A stretch of 6,201 bases of DNA, taken from an uncultured Planctomycetaceae bacterium. Lineage in GTDB: Bacteria; Planctomycetota; Planctomycetia; Pirellulales; UBA1268. Where the stretch lies: contig CAISKG010000640.1 of the NCBI GenBank assembly GCA_903885855.1, forward strand, positions 1 to 6,201. The letters run 5' to 3'. The translations under genes and the position numbers were made by a program. The notes beneath the pieces were generated by a model. It made no database searches. It was not told the DNA's origin and worked only from the letters and a program-made list of their open reading frames with translations. Below, in pieces: positions 1 to 6,047 of this stretch (positions are counted from its first letter, which is position 1; each line of letters begins with the position of its first letter).

Positions 1-2478
1 CCAGGTCGACCGCGACCGGCCGGTGTGGTGGTGGCGCGACTGGGTGATCGACGCCTTCAACCGGAACCTCCCCTGGGACGACTTCGTCACCTGGCAGCTG
101 GCCGGAGACCTGCTCCCGAACGCCACCGACGAGCAGAGCCTCGCCACCGCCGTCTACCGCCTCCACCAGCAGGAGGCGGAGGGGGGAGCGTGGAGGAGGA
201 ATACCGGGTCAACCACGTCAACGACCGGGTGACGACCTTCGGCACGGCCTTCCTCGGGCTCACGCTCGAATGCTGCCGCTGCCACGACCACAAGTTCGAT
301 CCCCTCTCGCAGCGCGAGTACTACGGCCTCTTCGCCTTCTTCGACGACATCGACGAGGCCGGTCTCTACAGCTACTTCACTCCCGCGGTGCCGACGCCCA
401 AGCTGCGCGTGGCCGACGGCGCCTGGAAGACGGCGATGCAGCGTGCCGAGGAGGAATGCCGGCTGGCGGAGGCGGAGCTGCACCGGCGCGAGGCGCTCGC
501 GCGCGGCGCCGTCGCCGAGTGGCTCGCCGGCACGCGCGACGCCCCCGACGGGCTCGGCGCCGCCGACCCCGGGCGGCTGGCCGGGGAGATCGCCCGCTAC
601 GCCTTCGACGAGCGCGCCGCCGACGGCAGCTTTCCCGCCTCCATCGACGGCGTGGCGGGGGCGACATCCCCCCCGGAGAACACGCTCGCGCCGGGGCACG
701 CCGGGCAGGGGGTGCGCCTCACCGGCGACCATCCGGTGCAGACGCCGGTGGGCAATTTCCGGCGCAGCCGGCCATTCACCGTGGCCGCCTGGATCGAGGT
801 GCCGCGCCGCTACGAGCGCGCGGTCGTGCTCCACCGCTCCCAGGCCTGGACCGACGCCGGCAGCCGGGGCTACGAGCTCCTCGTCGTCGACGGCCATCTG
901 CAGTGGTCGCTGATCCACTTCTGGCCGGGCGACGCCGCCAGCGTGCGCACGGCCGAGCCGGTGCCGGTGGGGCGCTTCGCGCACGTCGCGGTGACGAGCG
1001 ACGGATCGGGCACGGCGGCGGGGCTGCGGATTTTCGTCGACGGCCGGCCGGCGGCGACGGAGGTGGTGCGCGACGCCCTCACGCGCGAGATCACCGGCGG
1101 CGGCGGCGACCACATCCGCATCGGCGAGCGGATGCGCGACCAGGGCTTCAAGGGGGGCGTGGTCGACGACGTGCGCGTCTTCGAGCGGGCCCTCGCGCCG
1201 CTCGAGGTGCGCGAGCTCGCCGAGCCCGGCACGATCGCCGGGCTGCTCGAGCGCCGCCCGGACGGCGCGGCGGATCTCCTCGGCGGCTACCATGCCGCCG
1301 CCCTCGACGCGGGCGTGGCCGAGGCGCGGCGGGCGCTCGAGGAGGCGCGGCGGGCGCGCGACGACCTCGCCGAGCAGCCCCCCGAGATCATGGTGATGCG
1401 CGAGCTTGCCGAGCCCCGCACCGCCTACGTGCTCACGCGCGGCGACTACGACAAGCGCGGCGAGGCCGTGGGGCCCGACACCCCGGCGGTGCTCCCCCCC
1501 TTCCCCGCCGACCAGCCGCGCAACCGCCTCGGGCTCGCCCGGTGGCTGGTGGCGCCGGGCCATCCGCTCCTGGGGCGCGTGACGGTCAACCGCGTCTGGC
1601 AGGCGCTCTTCGGCCAGGGGCTCGTGAAGAGCCCGGAGGATCTGGGCAGCCAGTCGGTGCGGCCTGAGTATCCGGAGGTGCTCGACGACCTCGCTTGGCG
1701 CTTCTCGCGTGGCGCGGCCGAGGGGGGCCTGGACTGGGACATGAAGGCGCTGGTGCGGCTCGTGATGACGTCGCGCGTCTACCGGCAGTCGAGCCGGGCC
1801 GACGCCGGGCTCGCGGCCGAGGATCCGGCCAATGTCTGGCTCGCGCGCGGGCCCCGGCACCGCCTCCCGGCGGAGATGATCCGCGACGGGATCCTCGCCT
1901 CCTGCGGGCTCCTCGTGGAGCGGACCGGCGGGCCGCCGGTGAGCACCTACGACCTCGCCGAGTCGTTCAAGCCCGCCGCCCCCGGCAGCGGCGCCGATCT
2001 CCACCGCCGCAGCCTCTACACCCTCTGGCGGCGCACCGGCCCGGGGCCCGTGCTCGAGAGCTTCGACGTGCCGAAGCGCGTCGTCTGCGTGGCGAAGCGC
2101 GACACGACCAACACCCCGCTGCACGCGCTGGTGCTCCTCAACGGGCCGCAGTTCGTGGAGGCGACGCGCGTCCTCGCCGAGCGACTGCTCGCCGATCCGG
2201 CCCGGCCCGGGGGCGCGGGCGGACCGGTGGAGGCGCTCGTGGCGGCCGGGTTCGAGCGCCTCACCGGCCACGCCCCCGACGACGAGGAGCGGGCCATCCT
2301 CGCGCGGATGCACGCCGATCAGCACGCCTGGTACCTGGCCCATCCCGACGAGGCCGCCAAGCTCCTCGGCGTCGGCAGCGTGCCGCCGACCGCGGGCCTC
2401 GCCCCCCCCGACGTGGCGGCGCTGGCCGCGGTGTTCGGGGCGCTGGCCAGCCACGACGACACGGTGATGAAGCGATGA
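1..2478 (+). CDS. DUF1549-LamG-DUF1553 (PSCyt2/PSD1) secreted protein, 5'-truncated and frameshifted
   Basis: This is the 3' part of a large planctomycete surface or periplasmic protein; about 825 residues are visible and the start (usually signal peptide and PSCyt1 cytochrome domain) lies left of the window. The first segment reads in the frame starting at base 2 (motif NRNLPWDDF, then QLAGDLLPNAT). From base 187 the protein continues in the frame starting at base 1 (SVEEEYRVNHVNDRV), so the frame breaks at the G run 181-186. DUF1549 ends near 390 and includes a CxxCH haem-type motif (CCRCH, 271-285) followed by DHKFDP. A charged, probably coiled-coil stretch (about 430-520) leads into a LamG/concanavalin-like domain (about 589-1224, with AAWIEV, IFVDGRPA and VDDVRVFERAL). 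A second coiled coil (1300-1375) precedes DUF1553 (about 1384-2300, with VTVNRVWQALFG, MTSRVYRQSS, AEMIRDG and TNTPLHALVLLN). Molecular function is unproven. Family assignment is firm. The ATG at 25 in the downstream frame is not the real start. Confidence 0.9.
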   Translation, partial: PGRPRPAGVVVARLGDRRLQPEPPLGRLRHLAAGRRPAPERHRRAEPRHRRLPPPPAGGGGGSVEEEYRVNHVNDRVTTFGTAFLGLTLECCRCHDHKFDPLSQREYYGLFAFFDDIDEAGLYSYFTPAVPTPKLRVADGAWKTAMQRAEEECRLAEAELHRREALARGAVAEWLAGTRDAPDGLGAADPGRLAGEIARYAFDERAADGSFPASIDGVAGATSPPENTLAPGHAGQGVRLTGDHPVQTPVGNFRRSRPFTVAAWIEVPRRYERAVVLHRSQAWTDAGSRGYELLVVDGHLQWSLIHFWPGDAASVRTAEPVPVGRFAHVAVTSDGSGTAAGLRIFVDGRPAATEVVRDALTREITGGGGDHIRIGERMRDQGFKGGVVDDVRVFERALAPLEVRELAEPGTIAGLLERRPDGAADLLGGYHAAALDAGVAEARRALEEARRARDDLAEQPPEIMVMRELAEPRTAYVLTRGDYDKRGEAVGPDTPAVLPPFPADQPRNRLGLARWLVAPGHPLLGRVTVNRVWQALFGQGLVKSPEDLGSQSVRPEYPEVLDDLAWRFSRGAAEGGLDWDMKALVRLVMTSRVYRQSSRADAGLAAEDPANVWLARGPRHRLPAEMIRDGILASCGLLVERTGGPPVSTYDLAESFKPAAPGSGADLHRRSLYTLWRRTGPGPVLESFDVPKRVVCVAKRDTTNTPLHALVLLNGPQFVEATRVLAERLLADPARPGGAGGPVEALVAAGFERLTGHAPDDEERAILARMHADQHAWYLAHPDEAAKLLGVGSVPPTAGLAPPDVAALAAVFGALASHDDTVMKR
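181..186 (+). other. Frameshift site in G homopolymer (one G short)
   Basis: Upstream of this run the family sequence (LHQQEAEGG) reads in the frame of base 2. Downstream it reads in the frame of base 1 (SVEEEYRV). A run of seven G instead of six would give an unbroken EAEGGSVEEEY, which is how the family normally reads here. The simplest explanation is an undercalled homopolymer in the assembly. A true mutation or ribosomal slippage is possible. Confidence 0.85.
1321..1357 (+). repeat. 21-base-spaced direct repeat encoding a coiled-coil heptad
   Basis: The 16-base sequence GAGGCGCGGCGGGCGC occurs at 1321-1336 and again at 1342-1357, exactly seven codons apart. It encodes EARRALE followed by EARRARD, two near-identical heptads of the coiled coil between the LamG and DUF1553 domains. 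It looks like a small in-frame duplication, not a mobile repeat. Confidence 0.7.
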
Positions 2479-3959
2479 ACGATCCCCTCCCGTCGATTCC
2501 CGCCGGTCCCCTGCCCCCCGCGCCCGCGGCGAGCCGGCGACGGCTGCTGGCCGACACCGGCCTGGGGCTCGGGGGGCTGGCGCTCGCCGAGCTCCTTTCG
2601 CGCCGCGGGGCGGCGGCGGACGCACCCGGCGCGGCGGCCGCGCCGCACGGCGCGCTCGACGCCTTCCATCACGCCCCGAAGGCGAAGCGGGTGATCTACC
2701 TCTTCCAGTCGGGCGGGCCGTCGCAGCTGGATCTCTACGACTGGAAGCCGACGCTCGTGGCCCGGGCCGGCGAGCAGCTGCCCGAGAGCGTGCGCGGCGG
2801 GCAGCGGCTCACCGGCATGTCGGGCAACCAGAGCTCGATTCCGCTGGTCGGCTCGCCGCTGAAGTTCGAGCGGCACGGCCAGAGCGGGGCCTGGCTCTCG
2901 GAGGTGCTGCCGCACACCGCCGCGGTGGCCGACCGGCTCTGCTTCCTCAAGGCGATGCACACCGAGAGCATCAATCACGGCCCCGGCGTCACGTTCATGC
3001 AGTCGGGCGCGCAGATCCCGGGGCGGCCGAGCGTGGGTGCCTGGCTCGATTACGGCCTGGGGGATTCGGCCGACGACCTCCCCTCGTTCGTCGTCCTGAT
3101 CACGAAGAACAAGTCGGGCCAGCCGCTGATGTCGCATCTCTGGGGGGCGGGGTTCCTCCCCACCCGCCACCAGGGGGTGCGCTTCCGCTCCGGCGGCGAT
3201 CCGGTGCTCTATCTCGGCAACCCGCCCGGCGTGTCGCGCGAGAGCCGCCGCGCCGCGCTCGACGGCCTGCGCCGGCTCCACGAGCACCGGCAGGCGGGCG
3301 ATCCCGACGCGGAGATCGCCGCCCGGATCGCCAACTACGAGCTCGCCTTCCGCATGCAGGCGAGCGTGCCGGACGTCACCGGCATCGCCGACGAGCCGCG
3401 GCACGTGATCGAGAAGTACGGCCCCGGCGCGGAGGATCCCGGCACCTTCGCGGCCAACTGCCTCCTCGCGCGGCGCCTGGCGGAGCGCGGGGTGCGTTTC
3501 ATCCAGCTCTACCACCAGGATTGGGACCACCACGGCGGCCTGGCCGGCGGGATCCGCTCCGAGGCCGGCCAGACCGACCAGGCCTCGGCGGCGCTGGTCC
3601 AGGATCTCGCCGACCGCGGGATGCTCGACGAGACGCTCGTGGTGTGGGGGGGCGAGTTCGGGCGCACCAACTACTGCCAGGGGCTGTACGTGCCCCGGGG
3701 CGACTTCGGCCGCGACCACCACCCGCGCTGCTTCACGATGTGGATGGCCGGCGGCGGCGTGAAGGGGGGCGTGTCCCACGGCGAGACGTGCGAGTTCGGC
3801 TACAACATCGTCTCAGGCGCAGTCCACGTCCACGACTTCCACGCCACGCTCCTGCATCTGATGGGCATCGACCACGAGCGGCTCACCTACCGCTTCCAGG
3901 GGCGCCGCTACCGGCTCACCGACGTCCACGGCCGCGTCGTCCACGAGATCCTCGCCTGA
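2475..3959 (+). CDS. DUF1501 family protein, Tat-type signal
   Basis: A 494-residue DUF1501 protein (alkaline-phosphatase/sulfatase-like fold), the usual partner of DUF1549/DUF1553 proteins in Planctomycetes. Its biochemical activity has not been established. The start at 2475 overlaps the upstream TGA as ATGA, so translation is probably coupled; no strong Shine-Dalgarno is visible. The N terminus has a twin-arginine-like motif (SRRRLLA, residues 20-26) followed by a G/L/A-rich segment (to about 41), which predicts Tat export and fits the MNDP start. Family landmarks in order are KRVIYLFQSGGPSQLDLYDW, HTES (162-165), HGPG (168-171), YHQDWDHHGG (346-355), WGGEFGRT (391-398), GRDHHPRCFTMWMAGGGVKGG (about 410-430) and VHDFHATLLHLMG (452-464). 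The His/Asp-rich motifs sit where metal ligands occur in the alkaline phosphatase superfamily (inference). The length is normal and no domain is broken. The frame stays open upstream to 1695, but that part is arginine/proline-rich shadow of the previous gene. Confidence 0.95.
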   Translation: MNDPLPSIPAGPLPPAPAASRRRLLADTGLGLGGLALAELLSRRGAAADAPGAAAAPHGALDAFHHAPKAKRVIYLFQSGGPSQLDLYDWKPTLVARAGEQLPESVRGGQRLTGMSGNQSSIPLVGSPLKFERHGQSGAWLSEVLPHTAAVADRLCFLKAMHTESINHGPGVTFMQSGAQIPGRPSVGAWLDYGLGDSADDLPSFVVLITKNKSGQPLMSHLWGAGFLPTRHQGVRFRSGGDPVLYLGNPPGVSRESRRAALDGLRRLHEHRQAGDPDAEIAARIANYELAFRMQASVPDVTGIADEPRHVIEKYGPGAEDPGTFAANCLLARRLAERGVRFIQLYHQDWDHHGGLAGGIRSEAGQTDQASAALVQDLADRGMLDETLVVWGGEFGRTNYCQGLYVPRGDFGRDHHPRCFTMWMAGGGVKGGVSHGETCEFGYNIVSGAVHVHDFHATLLHLMGIDHERLTYRFQGRRYRLTDVHGRVVHEILA

Positions 3960-3985
3960 TTCCCCGACCGCCCCCGCACCCCTCC

Positions 3986-3989
3986 GGAG
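3986..3989 (+). promoter_or_regulatory. Ribosome binding site of the dioxygenase gene
   Basis: GGAG seven bases before the ATG at 3997. It supports this start in the short 37-base gap after the DUF1501 gene. I see no terminator or clear promoter in the gap, so the dioxygenase is probably co-transcribed with the genes upstream. Confidence 0.7.
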
Positions 3990-3996
3990 CGACGCC

Positions 3997-4740
3997 ATGC
4001 ACCTCCTCAACGCCAAGTCGTTCGAGCGCCCCGACCAGGGGCGCCGCCGCGCCCTGCGCCTGGGGGCGATCGCGGCCCTCTTCGCCGCCCGGCCGGGGGC
4101 CTGGGCCGACGAGCTCACGCGCACGCCCAGCCAGACCGAGGGGCCCTTCTTCCCCGACCGGCTGCCGCTCGACACCGACAACGACCTCCTCGCCATCGGC
4201 GACGACGCCACGCCGGCCGACGGCGAGCCCGCCTGGTTCTCCGGCCGCGTCCTCGACGCCGCCGGCACGCCGCTGCGCGGGGCGCTGGTGGAGATCTGGC
4301 AGTGCGACGCGCACGGCGCGTATCTCCACAGCGGCTCGGGCAACGCCGAGCGGCGCGACGGGCGCTTCCAGGGCTACGGCCGCTTCCTCACGGGGCTCGC
4401 CGGGGCCTGGGGCTTCCGCACGATCCTCCCGGTGGCCTATCCCGGCCGCGCGCCCCACATCCACGTCAAGGTGAGCCGCGGCGGCCGCCACCTGCTCACC
4501 ACGCAGTGCTACGTGAAGGGGCATCCCGGCAACCAGCGTGACGGCATCTTCCGCGCGCTCGGGGCCGCCGAGGCGGCGGCGGTGGTGGCCGATTTCGCCC
4601 CGCTCGAGGGCTCGCGGATCGGCGAGCGGGCCGCCGCGTGGGACATCGTGCTGGGGGCTGACGCCGGCCGACGGCTGAGCGGGGATCGGCCCGGGCGCGG
4701 CCCTCGCGGCGGCTGTTGGCCTCCGCTCACCCCGCGGTAG
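3997..4740 (+). CDS. Secreted intradiol ring-cleavage dioxygenase (protocatechuate 3,4-dioxygenase-like)
   Basis: A 247-residue single-domain intradiol dioxygenase (PF00775 type), which uses non-haem Fe(III) and O2 to split the ring of catechol-type substrates between the two hydroxyls. All four expected iron ligands are present: Tyr109 (GAYLH), Tyr148 (VAYPGR), His154 and His156 (PHIHV). Other family motifs are TPSQTEGPFFPDRLPLDTDN (43-62), LVEIWQCDAHGAY (97-109), GFRTILP (139-145) and TTQCYVKGHPGN. An N-terminal GRRRALRLGAIAALF segment (15-29) ending near AWA-DE (35-39) looks like a Tat signal, so the enzyme probably acts outside the cytoplasm, unlike classical cytoplasmic PcaGH or CatA. 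The family normally ends close to DIVLG (near residue 217). Here about 27 further Gly/Pro/Arg-rich residues follow, perhaps through a missing G in the run 4653-4657. The substrate cannot be told: the gene resembles the beta-type single-subunit planctomycete proteins and no alpha subunit or ortho-cleavage pathway gene is adjacent. Confidence 0.93.
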   Translation: MHLLNAKSFERPDQGRRRALRLGAIAALFAARPGAWADELTRTPSQTEGPFFPDRLPLDTDNDLLAIGDDATPADGEPAWFSGRVLDAAGTPLRGALVEIWQCDAHGAYLHSGSGNAERRDGRFQGYGRFLTGLAGAWGFRTILPVAYPGRAPHIHVKVSRGGRHLLTTQCYVKGHPGNQRDGIFRALGAAEAAAVVADFAPLEGSRIGERAAAWDIVLGADAGRRLSGDRPGRGPRGGCWPPLTPR

Positions 4741-4743
4741 ACT
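4716..4743 (+). promoter_or_regulatory. Possible sigma70-type promoter for the thioredoxin-like gene
   Basis: TTGGCC (4716-4721) and TAGACT (4738-4743) are 16 bases apart and resemble -35 and -10 boxes (TAGACT matches TATAAT at four of six positions). Transcription would begin near 4750, leaving a leader of about 110 bases before the ATG at 4862. The boxes overlap the end of the dioxygenase frame. The match is modest and untested. Confidence 0.35.
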
Positions 4744-4752
4744 GCCGCGGGG
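4730..4752. repeat. Perfect 8-bp inverted repeat around the dioxygenase stop codon
   Basis: CCCCGCGG (4730-4737) is the exact reverse complement of CCGCGGGG (4745-4752), with the seven-base loop TAGACTG containing the TAG stop codon of the dioxygenase frame. As RNA it would form a stable hairpin without a U tract, so it could act as a weak terminator or 3'-end stabiliser for the upstream operon. As DNA it surrounds the proposed -10 box and could be an operator. Confidence 0.6.
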
Positions 4753-4847
4753 GGGCGTCCCGGTATCCCCCCATGGAGCCCGTCGCGGCGCCGTCGCCTG
4801 AGGGCCGCCGCGCCGCCGCCATTCCGTCCGCCATCCCTTCCCCGTCG

Positions 4848-4854
4848 AGAGGAG
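4848..4854 (+). promoter_or_regulatory. Ribosome binding site of the thioredoxin-like gene
   Basis: AGAGGAG lies seven bases before the ATG at 4862. It is the strongest Shine-Dalgarno in the window and settles this start, which is also followed directly by a signal peptide. Confidence 0.85.
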
Positions 4855-4861
4855 CCGTCCC

Positions 4862-5986
4862 ATGGCCACGATCCACCGCATATCCCTCGCCCTGGCGATC
4901 CTCGCGGGCGCCGCCGCGTGTGCCCATGCCGCCGAGCTCGGCATCGGCTCGAAGGCCCCGGCGCTCGACGTCGAGCATTGGGTGCAGGACGGCGGCGGGA
5001 AGTTCGGGAAGGTGACCGACTTCGAGCCGGGCAAGGTGTACGTCGTCGAGTTCTGGGCCACCTGGTGCGGTCCCTGCATCATGAGCATGCCCCACATCGC
5101 GCAGGTGCAGGCCGACTACGCCGACAAGGACGTCCAGGTGATCAGCATCAGCGACGAGGATCTCGACACCGTCGCGCAGTTCCTGGAGCGCGACAACGGC
5201 GAGGGCCAGACCTTCGACGAGGTCACCGAGGGCTACTGCCTCACGGTCGATCCCGACCGCTCGGTCCACCGCGACTACATGGAGGCCGCCGGCCAGGGGG
5301 GCATCCCCACCGCGTTCATCGTCGGCAAGACGGGCGAGATCGAGTGGATCGGCCACCCGATGGAGATGGACGAGCCGCTCGGCTCGATCGTCGAGGGCTC
5401 GTGGGACCGGGCGGCCTACGCGGTCGAGCAGAAGGAGATGGAGCGGGTGAACGAGGCCTTCGGCGAGATCCGCATGCTGCTCGGCGCCAAGAAGGGCACC
5501 GAGGCGCTCGAGATGCTCGACGGGATGATCGAGAAGGCGGAGCAGCCGCGGGTCAAGGCCCGCCTCACGGCCGTCCGCGGCCAGCTGGTGGAGATCGTCG
5601 CCGGCATGGAGCTCGAGGCGGCGATCGCCCGCGGCGGCGCCGACGCCCTCGAGGCCTTCGGCACGATGGCCGACAAGGCCGGCGACGAGCCCGCCCAGCT
5701 CAACGCGCTGGCCTGGTCGATCGTCACCCTCGCGCAGTCGGGGAAGGACGTGGGGAACGACCTCGTCGCGGCCGCCGTCGTGGTCGCCGAGAAGGGGGTG
5801 GCGCTGGCCCCGAAGGATCCCTCGATCCTCGACACGCTCGCCCATCTGCAAGAGATGGCCGGCCGGCCCGACGAGGCGCTGGCCACGCAGAAGAAGGCGG
5901 TGGCCCTGTGCGACGACCTGCCGCCGCAGATGGCGGAGCAGATCAAGGCCTACCTCGAGGAGCTCGAGGCCAAGGCCAAGCCGTGA
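4862..5986 (+). CDS. Secreted TlpA-like thioredoxin-fold oxidoreductase with C-terminal TPR-like region
   Basis: A 374-residue exported thiol-disulfide oxidoreductase of the TlpA/redoxin type. Residues 1-24 form a signal peptide with probable cleavage after AHA (21-23). Cys20 follows AAA, a poor lipobox, so a lipoprotein is less likely. The thioredoxin domain (about 25-180) has the FWATWCGPC active site (Cys69, Cys72), the cis-proline loop GGIPTAFIVG (Pro149) and a WIGHP strand end. Cys126 is an extra cysteine in the domain. Residues about 185-374 are helical and charged, with a TPR-like unit near the end (LNALAWSIV, then APKDPSILDTLAHLQEMAGRPDEALATQKKAV), suggesting a protein-binding tail; this architecture is common in planctomycete TlpA-like proteins. 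The redox partner is unknown. It may keep exported cysteine proteins, including CxxCH haem proteins, reduced (inference). It has its own ribosome binding site, a possible promoter and a strong downstream hairpin, so it is probably a separate single-gene unit. Confidence 0.93.
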   Translation: MATIHRISLALAILAGAAACAHAAELGIGSKAPALDVEHWVQDGGGKFGKVTDFEPGKVYVVEFWATWCGPCIMSMPHIAQVQADYADKDVQVISISDEDLDTVAQFLERDNGEGQTFDEVTEGYCLTVDPDRSVHRDYMEAAGQGGIPTAFIVGKTGEIEWIGHPMEMDEPLGSIVEGSWDRAAYAVEQKEMERVNEAFGEIRMLLGAKKGTEALEMLDGMIEKAEQPRVKARLTAVRGQLVEIVAGMELEAAIARGGADALEAFGTMADKAGDEPAQLNALAWSIVTLAQSGKDVGNDLVAAAVVVAEKGVALAPKDPSILDTLAHLQEMAGRPDEALATQKKAVALCDDLPPQMAEQIKAYLEELEAKAKP

Positions 5987-5994
5987 ACCCCGTC

Positions 5995-6030
5995 GCGGCG
6001 CGGCGCGGCACACTGCCGGCGCCGCGCCGC
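5995..6030. terminator. Strong GC hairpin between convergent genes, likely terminator
   Basis: GCGGCGCGGCGC (5995-6006) pairs perfectly with GCGCCGCGCCGC (6019-6030). Three more pairs (GGC 6007-6009 with GCC 6015-6017) close a five-base loop ACACT, with G6018 bulged. It starts nine bases after the thioredoxin stop and ends 17 bases before the stop of the proposed minus-strand gene. It could end transcription from both sides. Neither side has a T tract, which is common for very GC-rich genomes but leaves the mechanism open. Confidence 0.65.
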
Positions 6031-6047
6031 TGGATCGGGGGGAATGC

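Noticed and set aside
25..186. ATG at 25 as the start of the DUF1549/DUF1553 gene in the downstream frame
   Set aside because: Between 25 and 186 this frame gives Arg/Pro/Gly-rich non-family sequence, while the frame of base 2 gives clear DUF1549 sequence. The extension is a shadow created by the frameshift.
1695..2474. Upstream extension of the DUF1501 frame
   Set aside because: The extension is Arg/Ala/Pro-rich and overlaps the DUF1553 domain in another frame. The ATGA overlap start at 2475 is followed by a Tat-like signal.
154..2625. Long open frame on the minus strand (823 codons) opposite the first gene
   Set aside because: Its product is Arg/Gly/His-rich without any recognisable motif. 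Long antisense frames are expected opposite very GC-rich genes, and the plus strand carries firm family motifs.
2319..3779. Long minus-strand frame opposite the DUF1501 gene
   Set aside because: Shadow of the DUF1501 gene: low-complexity composition, no motifs, and the sense frame has all family landmarks.
4785..4816. Possible hairpin GCGGCGC (4785-4791) with GCGCCGC (4810-4816) in the thioredoxin leader
   Set aside because: Seven pairs around an 18-base loop are easily found by chance in such GC-rich DNA. No riboswitch-like architecture is seen.
4716..5015. Small plus-strand frame across the gap before the thioredoxin gene, as a leader peptide
   Set aside because: Arg/Ser/Pro-rich, no ribosome binding site, and it runs on into the thioredoxin gene out of frame.
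4779..6001. Thirteen-base repeat CCCGTCGCGGCGC at 4779-4791 and 5989-6001, flanking the thioredoxin gene
   Set aside because: Short, low-complexity and GC-rich. Too weak to propose as attachment sites or a mobile-element boundary.
4727..6013. Long minus-strand frame (428 codons) opposite the thioredoxin-like gene
   Set aside because: Leu/Arg/His/Gly-rich shadow of the thioredoxin gene. It would also have to start inside the strong hairpin, and no ribosome binding site is visible.
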